NCBI RefSeq assembly: GCF_000204645.1
Contig: NC_015422.1
Location: 1,753,001-1,817,000, forward strand
Direction: 5' to 3'
From: Alicycliphilus denitrificans K601
Lineage (GTDB): Bacteria > Pseudomonadota > Gammaproteobacteria > Burkholderiales > Burkholderiaceae_C
Length of the DNA: 64,000 nucleotides
In this document: piece by piece, positions 45,885 to 55,197 of the stretch
Numbering within the stretch: the stretch's first letter is position 1
Layout of the letters: every line of letters begins with the position of its first letter
Made by a program: the position numbers and the translations under genes
Notes under the pieces: generated by a model
The model's database searches: none
What the model was told of the DNA's origin: nothing
The model's input: only the letters and a program-made list of their open reading frames with translations

Positions 45885-45888
<4 letters not shown>
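45220..45888 (+). CDS. Polar-amino-acid ABC transporter permease
   Basis: This is a 222-residue HisM/GlnP-type permease with an N-terminal helix, a conserved [20 protein letters not shown] segment and the EAA loop ([21 protein letters not shown]). It starts 14 bases after the binding-protein gene and overlaps the ATPase gene by four bases. Only one permease is encoded, so the transporter likely uses a homodimer. Confidence 0.94.
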
Positions 45889-46667
<779 letters not shown>

Positions 46668-46672
46668 CCAGC

Positions 46673-47275
46673 ATGCAACGCTTCGACCTCGCGGCCGTGC
46701 CGCCCACTCCCTGGAAGAACGGCGGCGGCCACACGCGCGAGCTGGCCTGCTGGCCGCCCGGCGCGGGCATGGATGGCTTCGAGTGGCGCGTGAGCGTGGC
46801 CACCATCGCGGCGCCGGGGCCGTTCTCGGCCTTCGCGGGGGTGGACCGGCAGATCATGCTGCTCGATGGCGACGGCGTGCACCTGAGCGCGCCGGGCGTC
46901 GGCCTGGACCACCGGCTGGACCGGCGCTGGCGGCCGTTCGCCTTCCCGGGCGACGTGGCCGTGGGCTGCCGCCTGCTCGGCGGCAGCTCCACCGACTTCA
47001 ACCTCATGCTGCGCCGCGGCCGCTGGCGCGGCAGCGTCGAGGTGGCGCGCGATGCGCGCGTGCCCGGCAGCACGCCCGCGGGCCTGTGCATGGTGCTCGC
47101 GGGCCGCTGGAGCCTGGGCGGCGACATGCTGGAGCCGGGCCAGGGCCTCTGGTGGAGCGCCGCCGGGGCCGGCTCCGCGCTCGCGCCGCATGCGCGGCAG
47201 GGCGGCGAGGCGCCCGTGCTCGCCTGGGTGGCGCTCATGCCGTGGATTCAAGAGAAAAACGCCTCCAGCGCTTGA
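46673..47275 (+). CDS. hutD: HutD family protein
   Basis: This 200-residue HutD/DUF886 protein has a cupin-like fold and begins MQRFDLAAVPPTPWKNGGGHTREL, with the family motif WKNGGGxTRE. HutD is conserved in hut operons. It has been proposed to act as a governor that limits pathway flux, not as an enzyme, but this remains debated. The ATG at 46673 is chosen, and a TTG at 46664 overlapping the ATPase stop is possible. Its last codons and stop lie within a hairpin repeat (47265-47289), so the C-terminus (EKNASSA) is encoded by repeat sequence. Confidence 0.93.
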   Translation: MQRFDLAAVPPTPWKNGGGHTRELACWPPGAGMDGFEWRVSVATIAAPGPFSAFAGVDRQIMLLDGDGVHLSAPGVGLDHRLDRRWRPFAFPGDVAVGCRLLGGSSTDFNLMLRRGRWRGSVEVARDARVPGSTPAGLCMVLAGRWSLGGDMLEPGQGLWWSAAGAGSALAPHARQGGEAPVLAWVALMPWIQEKNASSA

Positions 47276-47289
47276 TGGGCAAGCGCTGG
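47265..47289. repeat. Family-typical hairpin repeat at the end of hutD
   Basis: CCAGCGCTT (47265-47273) and AAGCGCTGG (47281-47289) form a perfect nine-base stem with a seven-base loop. AGCTACC follows the right arm, the usual context of this dispersed repeat. The hutD stop codon falls inside the stem and loop, so the repeat overlaps the gene end and could act as a transcript 3' structure. Confidence 0.6.
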
Positions 47290-47321
47290 CAGCTACCGTT
47301 TGCATAGCGAGAGAACCAACC

Positions 47322-47600
47322 ATGGACGATACCGATCCCTTCACCGCGCCTAGGGTGCATCGACATTCAAACACCCCCGCCGCCAAGGCCCTGGGCTGTC
47401 CATGGCTAGGCGCGAGCCACGCCGTGTATCGGGATACACCAGCGGCGAGCAACGACGCCAGGGGCAGCCCAGGGCCTTGGCCCGGAGGGTTGCCCCGCCC
47501 GGCCCGCCATGCGTCGTTGCTCCTCGGTTGCTGGTGCCTACCAGCGTCCTCCTCGCGCTTGGCCTGGCGGGCCGGGCGGGGCAACGGCGGGGGTGTTTGA
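47322..47600 (+). other. Open frame through the element, in phase with hutI
   Basis: An ATG at 47322, preceded by the purine-rich GAGAGAACC, begins a frame (MDDTDPFTAP) that enters the inserted element and stays open for 92 codons. It ends in a TGA that abuts the hutI ATG (TGAATG), and it is in the same phase as hutI. The first ten codons may be the original start of hutI, cut off by the insertion, or a coupled leader. The rest looks like translated element sequence, not a protein family. Confidence 0.4.
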
Positions 47601-47621
47601 ATGTCGATTCACCCTTGCGCC
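47346..47621 (+). mobile_element. MITE-like element made of two inverted stem-loop units, between hutD and hutI
   Basis: The core at 47352-47615 (264 bp) has terminal inverted repeats of 31 bp (30 matches; 47352-47382 and 47585-47615) starting AGGGTG. Inside are two arms. The left arm has a perfect 17-bp stem (47382-47398 with 47465-47481) and the right arm a perfect 21-bp stem (47489-47509 with 47565-47585). The arm loops are related in inverted orientation, sharing GAGCAACGACGC (47447-47458, complement 47511-47522) and CACCAGC. The stems themselves have different sequences. A possible 5-bp duplication GCGCC lies at 47346-47350 and 47617-47621. There is no transposase gene. The right end contains the apparent hutI start codon. 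Confidence 0.7.
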
Positions 47622-48839
47622 GACGGCGTCTGGGAGGGCCTGCGCCTTGCCCCCGGCCTGGCCCGCGCCGACGTGGCCGTGGGCGCCGGCGAGCGCGCCA
47701 GCCTGGTCGTGCAGGGCGGGGTGCTGCGCTGGGTGGGCCCGTCCGCGGCCCTGCCCGCAGGCTACGCGCGGCTGGCGCGCCGCGACGGCGGCGGCCTGCT
47801 GGCCACGCCCGGGCTGGTGGACTGCCATACCCACCTGGTCTACGGCGGCCAGCGTGCCAACGAATTCGCCATGCGGCTGGCCGGCGCCAGCTATGAAGAG
47901 GTGGCCAGGGCCGGCGGCGGCATCGTCTCCAGCGTGCGCGCCACGCGCGAGGCGAGCGAGGACGAGCTGTTCGCGCTCGCGCTGCCGCGCCTGTCGGCGC
48001 TGCTGGCCGAGGGTGTGTGCGCCATCGAGATCAAGTCGGGCTACGGCCTGACCCTGGAACACGAGCGCAAGCAGCTGCGCGTGGCGCGCCGCCTGGGCCA
48101 GGCGCTGGGCGTGACGGTGCGCACCACCTTCCTCGGCGCGCACGCGCTGCCGCCCGAGTACGCCGGCCGCAGCCAGGACTACACCGACGCGGTCTGCGAC
48201 GAGATGCTGCCCGCGCTCGCCGCCGAGGGGCTGGTCGATGCGGTGGACGCGTTCTGCGAGCGCATCGCGTTCACGCTGGCCGAGACGCGGCAGGTCTTCC
48301 AGGCCGCGCAAAGGCTGGGCATCCCGGTCAAGCTGCATGCCGGGCAGCTCTCCGACATGGGCGGCGCGCAGCTCGCGGCGCGCCACGGCGCGCTCTCGTG
48401 CGACCACATCGAGCATCTTTCGCAGGAGGGCATAGACGCGATGAAGGCCGCCGGCACCGTGGCCGTGCTGCTGCCCGGCGCCTACTACACGCTGCGCGAC
48501 ACGCACCTGCCGCCCATCGCGCAGCTGCGCGCCGCGGGCGTGCCCATGGCCGTCTCGACCGACCACAACCCCGGCACCTCGCCCGCGCTGAGCCTGCTGC
48601 TCATGGCCAACATGGCCTGCACGCTGTTCCGCCTCACGGTGCCCGAGGCGCTCGCGGGCATCACCACGCACGCGGCGCGCGCGCTGGGCCTTTCGGACAC
48701 GCACGGCCTCATCGCGGCGGGGCGGCCCGCCAACTTCGTGCTGTGGTCCGTGGGCGAGGCGGCGGAGCTGGCCTACTGGCTCGGCCACAACCCGGCGCGC
48801 ACCATCGTGCGCCAGGGCCGCATCGTGAAAGGCGCGTGA
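47601..48839 (+). CDS. hutI: Imidazolonepropionase
   Basis: HutI hydrolyses imidazolone propionate to N-formimino-glutamate. This is a metal-dependent amidohydrolase of 412 residues with [14 protein letters not shown] (metal histidines), [12 protein letters not shown] and [12 protein letters not shown]. The ATG at 47601 lies within the right inverted repeat of the upstream element, so the first five residues (MSIHP) come from the element, and family similarity starts about [12 protein letters not shown]. The Shine-Dalgarno is only a G-rich run (GGGGGTG). Expression may depend on coupling to the frame that ends at 47600. Confidence 0.95.
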   Translation: MSIHPCADGVWEGLRLAPGLARADVAVGAGERASLVVQGGVLRWVGPSAALPAGYARLARRDGGGLLATPGLVDCHTHLVYGGQRANEFAMRLAGASYEEVARAGGGIVSSVRATREASEDELFALALPRLSALLAEGVCAIEIKSGYGLTLEHERKQLRVARRLGQALGVTVRTTFLGAHALPPEYAGRSQDYTDAVCDEMLPALAAEGLVDAVDAFCERIAFTLAETRQVFQAAQRLGIPVKLHAGQLSDMGGAQLAARHGALSCDHIEHLSQEGIDAMKAAGTVAVLLPGAYYTLRDTHLPPIAQLRAAGVPMAVSTDHNPGTSPALSLLLMANMACTLFRLTVPEALAGITTHAARALGLSDTHGLIAAGRPANFVLWSVGEAAELAYWLGHNPARTIVRQGRIVKGA

Positions 48840-48843
48840 ACCC

Positions 48844-50277
48844 ATGGACAAAACCCAAACCTCAGCGCGGCCCGAAGTGCCGCACCTGCCCGCCCGCGAC
48901 GCGGGCGCCCTGTTCGCCGAACATGCCTTGCTGCCCGGCGGCTGGGCCCGTGACGTGCTGCTGCGCTGGGACGCGGGCGGGCGCCTTGTCTGCGCCGCCC
49001 CCGGCAGCGACGCGGGCGACGCGCCCCGTGCACCCGGCCCCGTGGTCCCCGGCATGCCCAACCTGCATTCGCACGCCTTCCAGCGCGCATTCGCGGGCCT
49101 GACCGAGTACCGCGCCCAGGCGCAGGACAGCTTCTGGAGCTGGCGCGACCTCATGTACCGCTTCGCCGCCCGGATCTCGCCCGAGTCGCTCCAGGCCATT
49201 GCCACCTGGCTGTACGTGGAGATGCTGGAGGCGGGCTACACCTCGGTGTGCGAGTTCCACTACGTGCACCACGACCAGGGCGGCCGGCCTTATGCCGACG
49301 ACGCCACGCTGTCGCTGGCGCTGCTGCGCGCGGCGCGGGCGGCCGGCATCGGCATCACGTTGCTGCCCGTGCTCTACCAGGCCAGCGGCTTCGGCGGCCG
49401 GCCGCCGCGCGCCGACCAGGCGCGCTTCATCCGCAGCACCGACAACATGCTCTCGTTATTGGAGCGCCTTGCGCCCGCCACCAGGGCGCAAGAGGCCGTT
49501 CTTGGCCTTGCGCCGCATTCGCTGCGCGCCGTGCCGCCCGACAGCCTGCGCGCGGCCGTGCAGGGGCTCACGGCGCTGGACGCGCGCGCGCCCATCCACA
49601 TCCACGTCGCCGAGCAGCGGCAGGAGGTGGATGACTGCGTGGCCTGGAGCGGCCAGCGCCCGGTGCAGTGGCTGCTGGACCACGCGAGCGTCGATGCGCG
49701 CTGGTGCCTGGTGCACGCCACGCACATGACGCCCGAGGAATACGCCGCCGCCGCGCGCACGGGCGCCGTGGCCGGCATCTGCCCCACGACCGAGGCCAAC
49801 CTGGGCGACGGCATCTTCGACATGCCGCTGTGGCTGCGGCATGGCGGCCGCTGGGGCGTGGGCTCGGACAGCCATGCCTGCGTGAATGCGGCCGAGGAGC
49901 TGCTGATGCTCGAATACAGCCAGCGCCTGTCGCTGCGCCAGCGCAACGTGCTGGCGGGCAGCGGGCAGCCGCAGGTTGGCACGGCCCTGTGGCTCGCCGC
50001 CGTGCAGGGCGGGGCGCAGGCGGCGGGCCGCGCCGTGGCCGGGATCGCCGAGGGCCAGCAGGCCGACTTTGCCGTGCTCGACCCCCGGCACGTGGCGCTG
50101 GCCGGGCTGCCGGCCGAGGCCATGCTCTCGGCCCATGTCTTCGCAAGCAGCCGCGGCACGGCCCTGCACGGCGTCTGGACCGGCGGCGTGCAGCGCGTGG
50201 CCGCCGGGCGCCACGCGCTGCACGAGCGCGCCGCGCAGGAATTCGTCGCCGCACGCGCGGCCATCATCGCCGCTTGA
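48844..50277 (+). CDS. hutF: Formimidoylglutamate deiminase
   Basis: HutF converts N-formimino-glutamate to N-formyl-glutamate and ammonia, the marker of the five-step hut route. This amidohydrolase has 477 residues, with metal ligands in GMPNLHSHAFQRAFAG, HIHVAEQRQEVDD and GVGSDSHACVNAAEELR-like VGSDSHACVNAAEEL. It begins four bases after hutI and is followed by hutG after 28 bases. With HutG it releases formate and glutamate in place of formamide. Confidence 0.95.
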   Translation: MDKTQTSARPEVPHLPARDAGALFAEHALLPGGWARDVLLRWDAGGRLVCAAPGSDAGDAPRAPGPVVPGMPNLHSHAFQRAFAGLTEYRAQAQDSFWSWRDLMYRFAARISPESLQAIATWLYVEMLEAGYTSVCEFHYVHHDQGGRPYADDATLSLALLRAARAAGIGITLLPVLYQASGFGGRPPRADQARFIRSTDNMLSLLERLAPATRAQEAVLGLAPHSLRAVPPDSLRAAVQGLTALDARAPIHIHVAEQRQEVDDCVAWSGQRPVQWLLDHASVDARWCLVHATHMTPEEYAAAARTGAVAGICPTTEANLGDGIFDMPLWLRHGGRWGVGSDSHACVNAAEELLMLEYSQRLSLRQRNVLAGSGQPQVGTALWLAAVQGGAQAAGRAVAGIAEGQQADFAVLDPRHVALAGLPAEAMLSAHVFASSRGTALHGVWTGGVQRVAAGRHALHERAAQEFVAARAAIIAA

Positions 50278-50305
50278 AATAGCAACACTTCACGAGGCCC
50301 ACACC

Positions 50306-51127
50306 ATGCCCGACACCACCCACCCGCTCTTCACCTTCCACCAGGGAACGGCGCCGCTGCTCATCTCCATGCCCCACGTGGGCACCTACCTGCCGCCGGC
50401 CATCGCCGCGCGCCTGACGCCCGAGGCGCGCCAGGTGCCCGACACCGACTGGCACCTGGAGCGCCTCTACGGCTTTGCCAGGGAGCTGGGCGCCTCCATA
50501 CTCGTGCCCACGCATTCGCGCTACGTGGTCGACCTGAACCGCCCGCCCGATGGCGCCAGCCTCTACCCCGGCCAGAGCGTGACGGGCCTGTGCCCCGTGG
50601 ACACGTTCGACGACACGCCCCTGTACGCCGACCCCGCCGACGCGCCCGGCGAGGCCGAGGTGGCCGCGCGCCGCACCGCCTACTGGGAGCCCTACCACGC
50701 GCAGCTGCGCGCCGGGCTGGAGCGCATGCGCGCCGAGCACGGCGTGGCCGTGCTGTGGGACGCGCACTCCATCCGCTCGGTGCTGCCGCGCTTCTTCGAG
50801 GGCAGGCTCACCGACCTGAACCTGGGCACGGGCAAGGGCACGAGCTGCGACCCGGCGCTGGCCGAGGAGCTGCTCGGCATCGCCAAGGCCGCCACGGGCT
50901 ATACGGCCGTGCTCAACGGCCGCTTCACGGGCGGCTACATCACGCGCCACTACGGCGAGCCCGCGCGCAACATCCATGCCGTGCAGCTGGAGATGACGCA
51001 GTGCAGCTACATGCAGGAGGCGCTGCCCTTCGACTACCTGCCCGAGGTGGCGGCGCGCGTGCAGCCGCACCTCAGGCGCATGGTCGAGGCGGCGCTGGCG
51101 TTCGCCCTGTCGCGGCGGGGCGGCTAG
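50306..51127 (+). CDS. hutG: N-formylglutamate deformylase
   Basis: HutG hydrolyses N-formyl-glutamate to glutamate and formate, the last step of the pathway. This is a 273-residue member of the N-formylglutamate amidohydrolase family with SMPHVGTYLP, DTDWHLERLYGFA, VVDLNRPPDG and LWDAHSIRSVLPRFFEGRLTDLN. It ends the hut locus. The convergent murI stop overlaps its final bases (51124-51127). Confidence 0.95.
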   Translation: MPDTTHPLFTFHQGTAPLLISMPHVGTYLPPAIAARLTPEARQVPDTDWHLERLYGFARELGASILVPTHSRYVVDLNRPPDGASLYPGQSVTGLCPVDTFDDTPLYADPADAPGEAEVAARRTAYWEPYHAQLRAGLERMRAEHGVAVLWDAHSIRSVLPRFFEGRLTDLNLGTGKGTSCDPALAEELLGIAKAATGYTAVLNGRFTGGYITRHYGEPARNIHAVQLEMTQCSYMQEALPFDYLPEVAARVQPHLRRMVEAALAFALSRRGG

Positions 51128-51987
51128 ACGTCTGGCAGCGCGGCGCAGCACTGCGCCGGCAGCTGCAGCCATCGCCCGGCCGCGGCCTGCAGCGCGCCGA
51201 GCTGGCCGGTGGTGTAGAGCCTGATGCCGCCCGGCGGCGCGCCGGGGCGCTCGTGCGCCAGCGCGCCGGCCTGGGCCAGGATGCGGCGCGTCTGGCGCGC
51301 CACGGCGGCACCGGTGTCCAGGATCTGCACGTCCGGCCCGACCAGGTCGCGCAGCGCGTCCTTGGCGAACACGTAGTGGGTGCAGCCCAGCACCAGCGTG
51401 TCGATGTCGCCGGTTTTCAGGCCGAATCGGCCCAGGGCACCCGTGTACCGGGCGCAGAGCGCTCTTATTTTTGTTGCCGACTCGGTGGCCGGCAGGGGCT
51501 CTTCGGTGCTTTGCTCTATGGCGCGCGCCAGTCCGTCGCAGGCCTGCACGGCAAAGCGCGTGCGCGCGCCGTGCTCGTCGTGCAGCCGCGCAAAGCGTGC
51601 GCTGCTCACCGTGCCGCGCGTGGCCAGCACGCCCACGTGGTGCGTCTGGCTGCGCGCGGCCGCGGGCTTGAGCGCGGGCTCCACCCCTATGGCCGGCAGG
51701 TCGGGCAGGGTGGCGCGCAGCCGCTCCACGGCGGCGGCGGTGGCCGTGTTGCAGGCCACCACCAGGGCCTTGATGCCGTGCTGCGCGCGCAGCCAGCGCG
51801 CGATCGCCAGCGTGCGCTGCTGCACGAAGGCCTCGCCCTTGGCGTCGCCATAGGGCGCGTTGCCGCTGTCGGCAAGGTAGACGAAGTCTTCGTGCGGCAG
51901 CTCGTGGCGCAGGGCCTGCAGCACGCTCAGGCCGCCTATGCCGCTGTCGAACACGCCTATGGGCCGGGCGGCGAGGGGTTCAGTCAT
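51124..51987 (-). CDS. murI: Glutamate racemase
   Basis: MurI produces D-glutamate for peptidoglycan. The protein has 287 residues with the N-terminal GVFDSGIGGLSVL, the first catalytic cysteine in VVACNTATA and the second in VLGCTHYVF. The start at 51987 (MTEPLAARPIGVFDSG) is the family-like one, although the frame is open further. The overlap with hutG is convergent and four bases long. The glutamate produced by the hut pathway is a substrate of this enzyme, but the adjacency is probably incidental. Confidence 0.95.
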   Translation of the reverse strand: MTEPLAARPIGVFDSGIGGLSVLQALRHELPHEDFVYLADSGNAPYGDAKGEAFVQQRTLAIARWLRAQHGIKALVVACNTATAAAVERLRATLPDLPAIGVEPALKPAAARSQTHHVGVLATRGTVSSARFARLHDEHGARTRFAVQACDGLARAIEQSTEEPLPATESATKIRALCARYTGALGRFGLKTGDIDTLVLGCTHYVFAKDALRDLVGPDVQILDTGAAVARQTRRILAQAGALAHERPGAPPGGIRLYTTGQLGALQAAAGRWLQLPAQCCAALPDV

Positions 51988-52027
51988 GGAATGCGTGGCG
52001 GAAGAAATGGGGGCGAAGGGCGCCACT

Positions 52028-52651
52028 CTACGCCTGGGCGCCGCCGCGGCGCAGCACCAGCAGCCGGTTGTTGGCCGGCATGGCGTGGTCGCGCTCCGGC
52101 GCCAGGCCGTGCCGCGCGGCCAGCGCCGCGATGTCCTCGAAGTGGCGTATGCCGCTCGCCGGGTCGCGCGCGCGCAGCCAGGCGTCGAAGGCACGGTTGC
52201 TGTCGCTGGTGAAGCCACCGCCATAGTTGAAGGGGCCGTACACCGCCAGCACGCCGCCCGGGGGCAGGTGGGCGCCGGACAGCGCGAACAGGCGCTGCAC
52301 CAGCGGCCAGGCCACGATGTGCGTGGTGTTGCTGGTGAACACGGCGTCGAACGCGCCAGGGGGCCAGTCGCTGCCTTGCAGGTCCAGCAGCAGGGGCGGG
52401 CGCAGGTTGGGCGCCGGGTGCCGGGCATGCCAGGCGCGTATGCCGGCGTGGTTCTCGGCAAGGTCGCTGGTTTGCCAGACGAGGTGCGGCAGGCGCGGCG
52501 CGAAATACACGCCGTGCTGGCCCGTGCCCGAGCCGATCTCCAGCACGTGGCGGCGGTCGGCGAAGGCCTGCGCGAGCACGGCCAGGATGGGGGCCTGGTT
52601 GTTTTCGCAGGCCTGGGAGAAGGGCAGGCCGGGGGGCTGGATGGCGGTCAT
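52028..52651 (-). CDS. DUF938 family SAM-dependent methyltransferase
   Basis: This 207-residue protein has the SAM-binding motif LEIGSGTGQHGVYFA and the family opening PPGLPFSQACENNQAPIL. The later segments DLQGSDWP, FTSNTTHIVAW and GPFNYGGGFTSDSNRAFD define the DUF938 group, whose substrate is unknown to me. The start at 52651 is chosen over 52669, which adds six residues. It lies 40 bases upstream of murI on the same strand and may be co-transcribed with it. Confidence 0.88.
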   Translation of the reverse strand: MTAIQPPGLPFSQACENNQAPILAVLAQAFADRRHVLEIGSGTGQHGVYFAPRLPHLVWQTSDLAENHAGIRAWHARHPAPNLRPPLLLDLQGSDWPPGAFDAVFTSNTTHIVAWPLVQRLFALSGAHLPPGGVLAVYGPFNYGGGFTSDSNRAFDAWLRARDPASGIRHFEDIAALAARHGLAPERDHAMPANNRLLVLRRGGAQA

Positions 52652-52851
52652 AGGGGCTGGAGCATGCACCGCCCGATTATTTCAGCTATCCATTCCGCGT
52701 ACGCGGCACCCGCGACGCATGAAACCGGCGCGACCCGGGCCAGGGCCGCTGCGCAAGGGCCGCCCCGCCGCACGGGCGGCGTCCCCCTTCCCACGCGCAG
52801 CGTGAGAGAAGGGGGAAGCGACGAAGTCGCTCAGGGGGTTGTCGTTTTATC
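52652..52851. other. Intergenic region with terminator-like hairpin repeat
   Basis: About 200 bases separate the methyltransferase start and the aldolase stop. They hold the upstream region of the methyltransferase gene and, from 52783, the double hairpin described separately. No reading frame with protein-like features is present. Confidence 0.5.
52783..52831. terminator. Double hairpin after the aldolase operon (dispersed family-typical sequence)
   Basis: CCCCCTTC (52783-52790) pairs with GAAGGGGG (52808-52815), with an inner five-base stem CACGC/GCGTG. A second hairpin AGCGAC-GAA-GTCGCT (52817-52831) follows at once. The same words recur downstream of genes in many Comamonadaceae by my recollection. 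It probably ends transcription of the minus-strand operon that finishes at 52852, although the T-run is weak. Confidence 0.55.
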
Positions 52852-53655
52852 TCAGTACGCGGCGCTGGGCGGGGCCGCGTTGGCGACGGGCTGGCCGCCC
52901 AGCTCGGCGCGCCGCTTGCGCGCCGCCTGGGTGAATAGCAGCACGTCCACTCCGACGGCCACGAAGGTGCAGCCCAGGTCGAGGTAGCGCCGCGCCAGCG
53001 CCGGGTCGGAGGTCAGCGTGCCCGCGGCCTTGCCGCTGGCAACGATGGTCCGCATCGCGCCCTCGATGGCGGCCTGCACCTCGGGGTGGCCGGGATTGCC
53101 CCGGTGGCCCATGGACGCGGCCAGGTCCGCCGGGCCGATGAACACGCCGTGCACGCCGTCCACGGCGCAGATGGCCTCCAGGTTCCTGAGTGCCGTGGCG
53201 GTCTCGGCCTGCACCAGCAGGCAGACCTCGTCGTCGGCCACGGCCAGGTAGTCGGCGCGGCTGCTCCACTGCGACGCGCGCCCCACGGCGCTGCCCACGC
53301 CGCGCACGCCCCTGGGCGGGTACTGCGTGGCGGCCACGATGGCGCGGGCTTGGCTTGCCGTATCGACCATGGGCACGAGCAGCGACTTGGCGCCTATGTC
53401 CAGCATCTGCTTGATGAGGGCGGTGCTGCCTTCCACCACGCGCACCACGGGCTGGCCGGGGTAGGGCGCCATGGTCTGCAGCGCGGCCAGCGTGCCGCGC
53501 AGGTCGTTGGGCGCGTGCTCGCCGTCGATCAGCAGCCAGTCGTAGCCGGTGGTGGCGGCGGCCTCGGCGAGGTAGGGGTCGGCCATGGAGAGCCACAGGC
53601 CGATCTGCGCCTGCCCGTTGGCAAGCGCGGTCTTGAAGGGGTTGTGTGCGGGCAT
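52852..53655 (-). CDS. hpaI: HpaI/HpcH-type class II aldolase
   Basis: This 267-residue pyruvate-dependent aldolase is closely similar in recalled sequence to E. coli HpaI: PQIGLWL-like [45 protein letters not shown] and [14 protein letters not shown]. HpaI cleaves 4-hydroxy-2-oxoheptanedioate to pyruvate and succinate semialdehyde. GarL cleaves 5-keto-4-deoxyglucarate to pyruvate and tartronate semialdehyde. The neighbouring semialdehyde dehydrogenase fits the former and the UxaA-type dehydratase the latter, so the physiological substrate is unclear. Confidence 0.88.
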   Translation of the reverse strand: MPAHNPFKTALANGQAQIGLWLSMADPYLAEAAATTGYDWLLIDGEHAPNDLRGTLAALQTMAPYPGQPVVRVVEGSTALIKQMLDIGAKSLLVPMVDTASQARAIVAATQYPPRGVRGVGSAVGRASQWSSRADYLAVADDEVCLLVQAETATALRNLEAICAVDGVHGVFIGPADLAASMGHRGNPGHPEVQAAIEGAMRTIVASGKAAGTLTSDPALARRYLDLGCTFVAVGVDVLLFTQAARKRRAELGGQPVANAAPPSAAY

Positions 53656-53661
53656 GGCTTT

Positions 53662-55131
53662 TCAGTCGAGTTGGCCTTGGCAGACGTACTTGGTGTGCAG
53701 GTAGTCGTCGAGCCCGTGCGTCGATCCCTCGCGCCCGTAGCCCGATTCCTTCACGCCGCCGAAGGGCGCGGCCTCGGCCGAGATGGCGCCCTCGTTGATG
53801 CCGACGATGCCCGATTCGAGCGCATCGGCCACGCGCCAGATGCGGCGCACGTCCTGGCTGTAGAAGTAGGCGGCCAGGCCGAAGGGCGTGTCGTTGGCGG
53901 CCTGGACCACCTCGGCCTCGTCGTCGAACACGGTGAGCGGCGCGACGGGGCCGAAGGTTTCCTCGCAGGCGCAGGCCATCGTGGGGTCGGCGCCGGTGAG
54001 CACGGTGGGGGCGTAGTAGGTGGGGCCCAGCTCGGGCAGGCGCTTGCCGCCGGTGAGTACCCTGGCGCCCTTGGCGATGGCGTCCTGCACGTGGCGCTCT
54101 ATCTTCTCCACCGCGCGGCCGTTGATCATGGGGCCGATCTGCGAGGCCGGGTCGCTCGCGGGGCCCACCTTCAGCGCGCCCACGCGCGCGGCGAGCTTCT
54201 GCGCGAAGGAATCGAACACGGCGCGGTGCACGAATACGCGGTTGGGGCACACGCAGGTCTGGCCGCCGTTCCTGAACTTGGCGGCCATGAAGCCTTCGAC
54301 GGCCGCATCCACGTCGGCATCGTCGAACACGATGAAGGGCGCGTTGCCGCCCAGCTCCAGCGACAGCTTCTTGAGCGTGTCGGCGCTGCGCCGCGCGAGG
54401 TGTTTGCCCACGGGCGTCGATCCCGTGAAGGTGATCTTGCGCACGCGCGCGTCGTCGAGCCACACGTCCACAACCTCGGGCGTCTTCTCGCGCGAGGCGG
54501 TGACGATGTTGAGCACGCCGGGCGGCACGCCCGCCTCGTGCGCCAGCAGCACCAGGGCCAGCGAGGTCAGCGGCGTGTCCTCGGCCGGCTTGCAGACCAC
54601 GGTGCAGCCTGCCGCCAGAGCCGGCGCGATCTTGCGCGCGATCATCGCGGCGGGAAAGTTCCACGGCGTGATGGCCGCCACCACGCCCACGGGCTCGCGC
54701 AGCGCGAACATGCGCCGGCCCGGCACGGGCGCGGGGATGACCTCGCCGTTCATGCGCGTGGCCTCTTCGCCGAACCATTCGATATAGCTGGCGGCGTAGG
54801 CCACTTCGCCCTTGCCCTCGGCCAGGGGCTTGCCCTGCTCGCGGGAAATGAGCTTGCCCAGGTCGTCCTGGTGCGCCATCACGAGGTCGTGCCAAAGCTT
54901 GATGATGGCCGCGCGCTGCTTGGCCGGCACCTTGCGCCACGCGGGGAAGGCTGCGTGGGCGGCGTCGAGCGCGGCGCGGGCCTCGGCCGCGCCGCTGTCG
55001 GGCACGTCGGTGATGGCGGCGCCAGTGGCCGGGTCGGTGACGGCCAGGCGCGCGGCGGGCGTGCTGGTCCAGGCGCCGGCGATGAAGTTGGCGCTGCGGA
55101 TCAGATCGGGGCGGGAGAGAGTTAGTGGCAT
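53662..55131 (-). CDS. gabD: NAD(P)-dependent succinate-semialdehyde dehydrogenase-like
   Basis: This 489-residue aldehyde dehydrogenase of the GabD group has the catalytic cysteine in NGGQTCVCPNRV, the catalytic glutamate in LSLELGGNAPFIVF and the coenzyme segment ITPWNFPAAMIARK. The cysteine neighbourhood TCVC matches redox-sensitive GabD enzymes. It ends six bases before hpaI. In this operon it would oxidise the semialdehyde released by the aldolase, giving succinate if that is succinate semialdehyde. Ketoglutaric or tartronic semialdehyde are alternatives. Confidence 0.88.
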   Translation of the reverse strand: MPLTLSRPDLIRSANFIAGAWTSTPAARLAVTDPATGAAITDVPDSGAAEARAALDAAHAAFPAWRKVPAKQRAAIIKLWHDLVMAHQDDLGKLISREQGKPLAEGKGEVAYAASYIEWFGEEATRMNGEVIPAPVPGRRMFALREPVGVVAAITPWNFPAAMIARKIAPALAAGCTVVCKPAEDTPLTSLALVLLAHEAGVPPGVLNIVTASREKTPEVVDVWLDDARVRKITFTGSTPVGKHLARRSADTLKKLSLELGGNAPFIVFDDADVDAAVEGFMAAKFRNGGQTCVCPNRVFVHRAVFDSFAQKLAARVGALKVGPASDPASQIGPMINGRAVEKIERHVQDAIAKGARVLTGGKRLPELGPTYYAPTVLTGADPTMACACEETFGPVAPLTVFDDEAEVVQAANDTPFGLAAYFYSQDVRRIWRVADALESGIVGINEGAISAEAAPFGGVKESGYGREGSTHGLDDYLHTKYVCQGQLD

Positions 55132-55145
55132 GGCTTTGAATGAAA

Positions 55146-55185
55146 TATGCCGCCAGGGCTTGCCGGTAAAGCGCTTGCAGCTATG
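55146..55185. repeat. Imperfect family-typical hairpin repeat between the dehydratase and gabD
   Basis: The stretch ATATGCCGCCAGGGCTTGCC, a short gap, then AAAGCGCTTGCAGCTAT resembles the repeats at 47265 and 59887, with degenerate arms. It occupies most of the 66-base gap inside the operon and may attenuate or process the transcript. Confidence 0.5.
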
Positions 55186-55197
55186 GTTTCAGGAGTT

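Noticed and set aside
47352..47615. Interpretation of the hutD-hutI hairpins as a CRISPR array or tRNA
   Set aside because: There are no regularly spaced direct repeats with unique spacers, and the hairpins do not fit a tRNA cloverleaf with the expected conserved loop bases.
47352..47615. Interpretation of the hutD-hutI element as an integron attC site
   Set aside because: The expected terminal GTTRRRY/RYYYAAC core boxes with extrahelical bases were not found, and no integrase or cassette genes are near.
52783..52831. Small RNA gene after the aldolase operon
   Set aside because: The double hairpin is a known type of dispersed gene-end sequence in this family by recollection, and no independent promoter is visible. 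It is listed as terminator-like instead.
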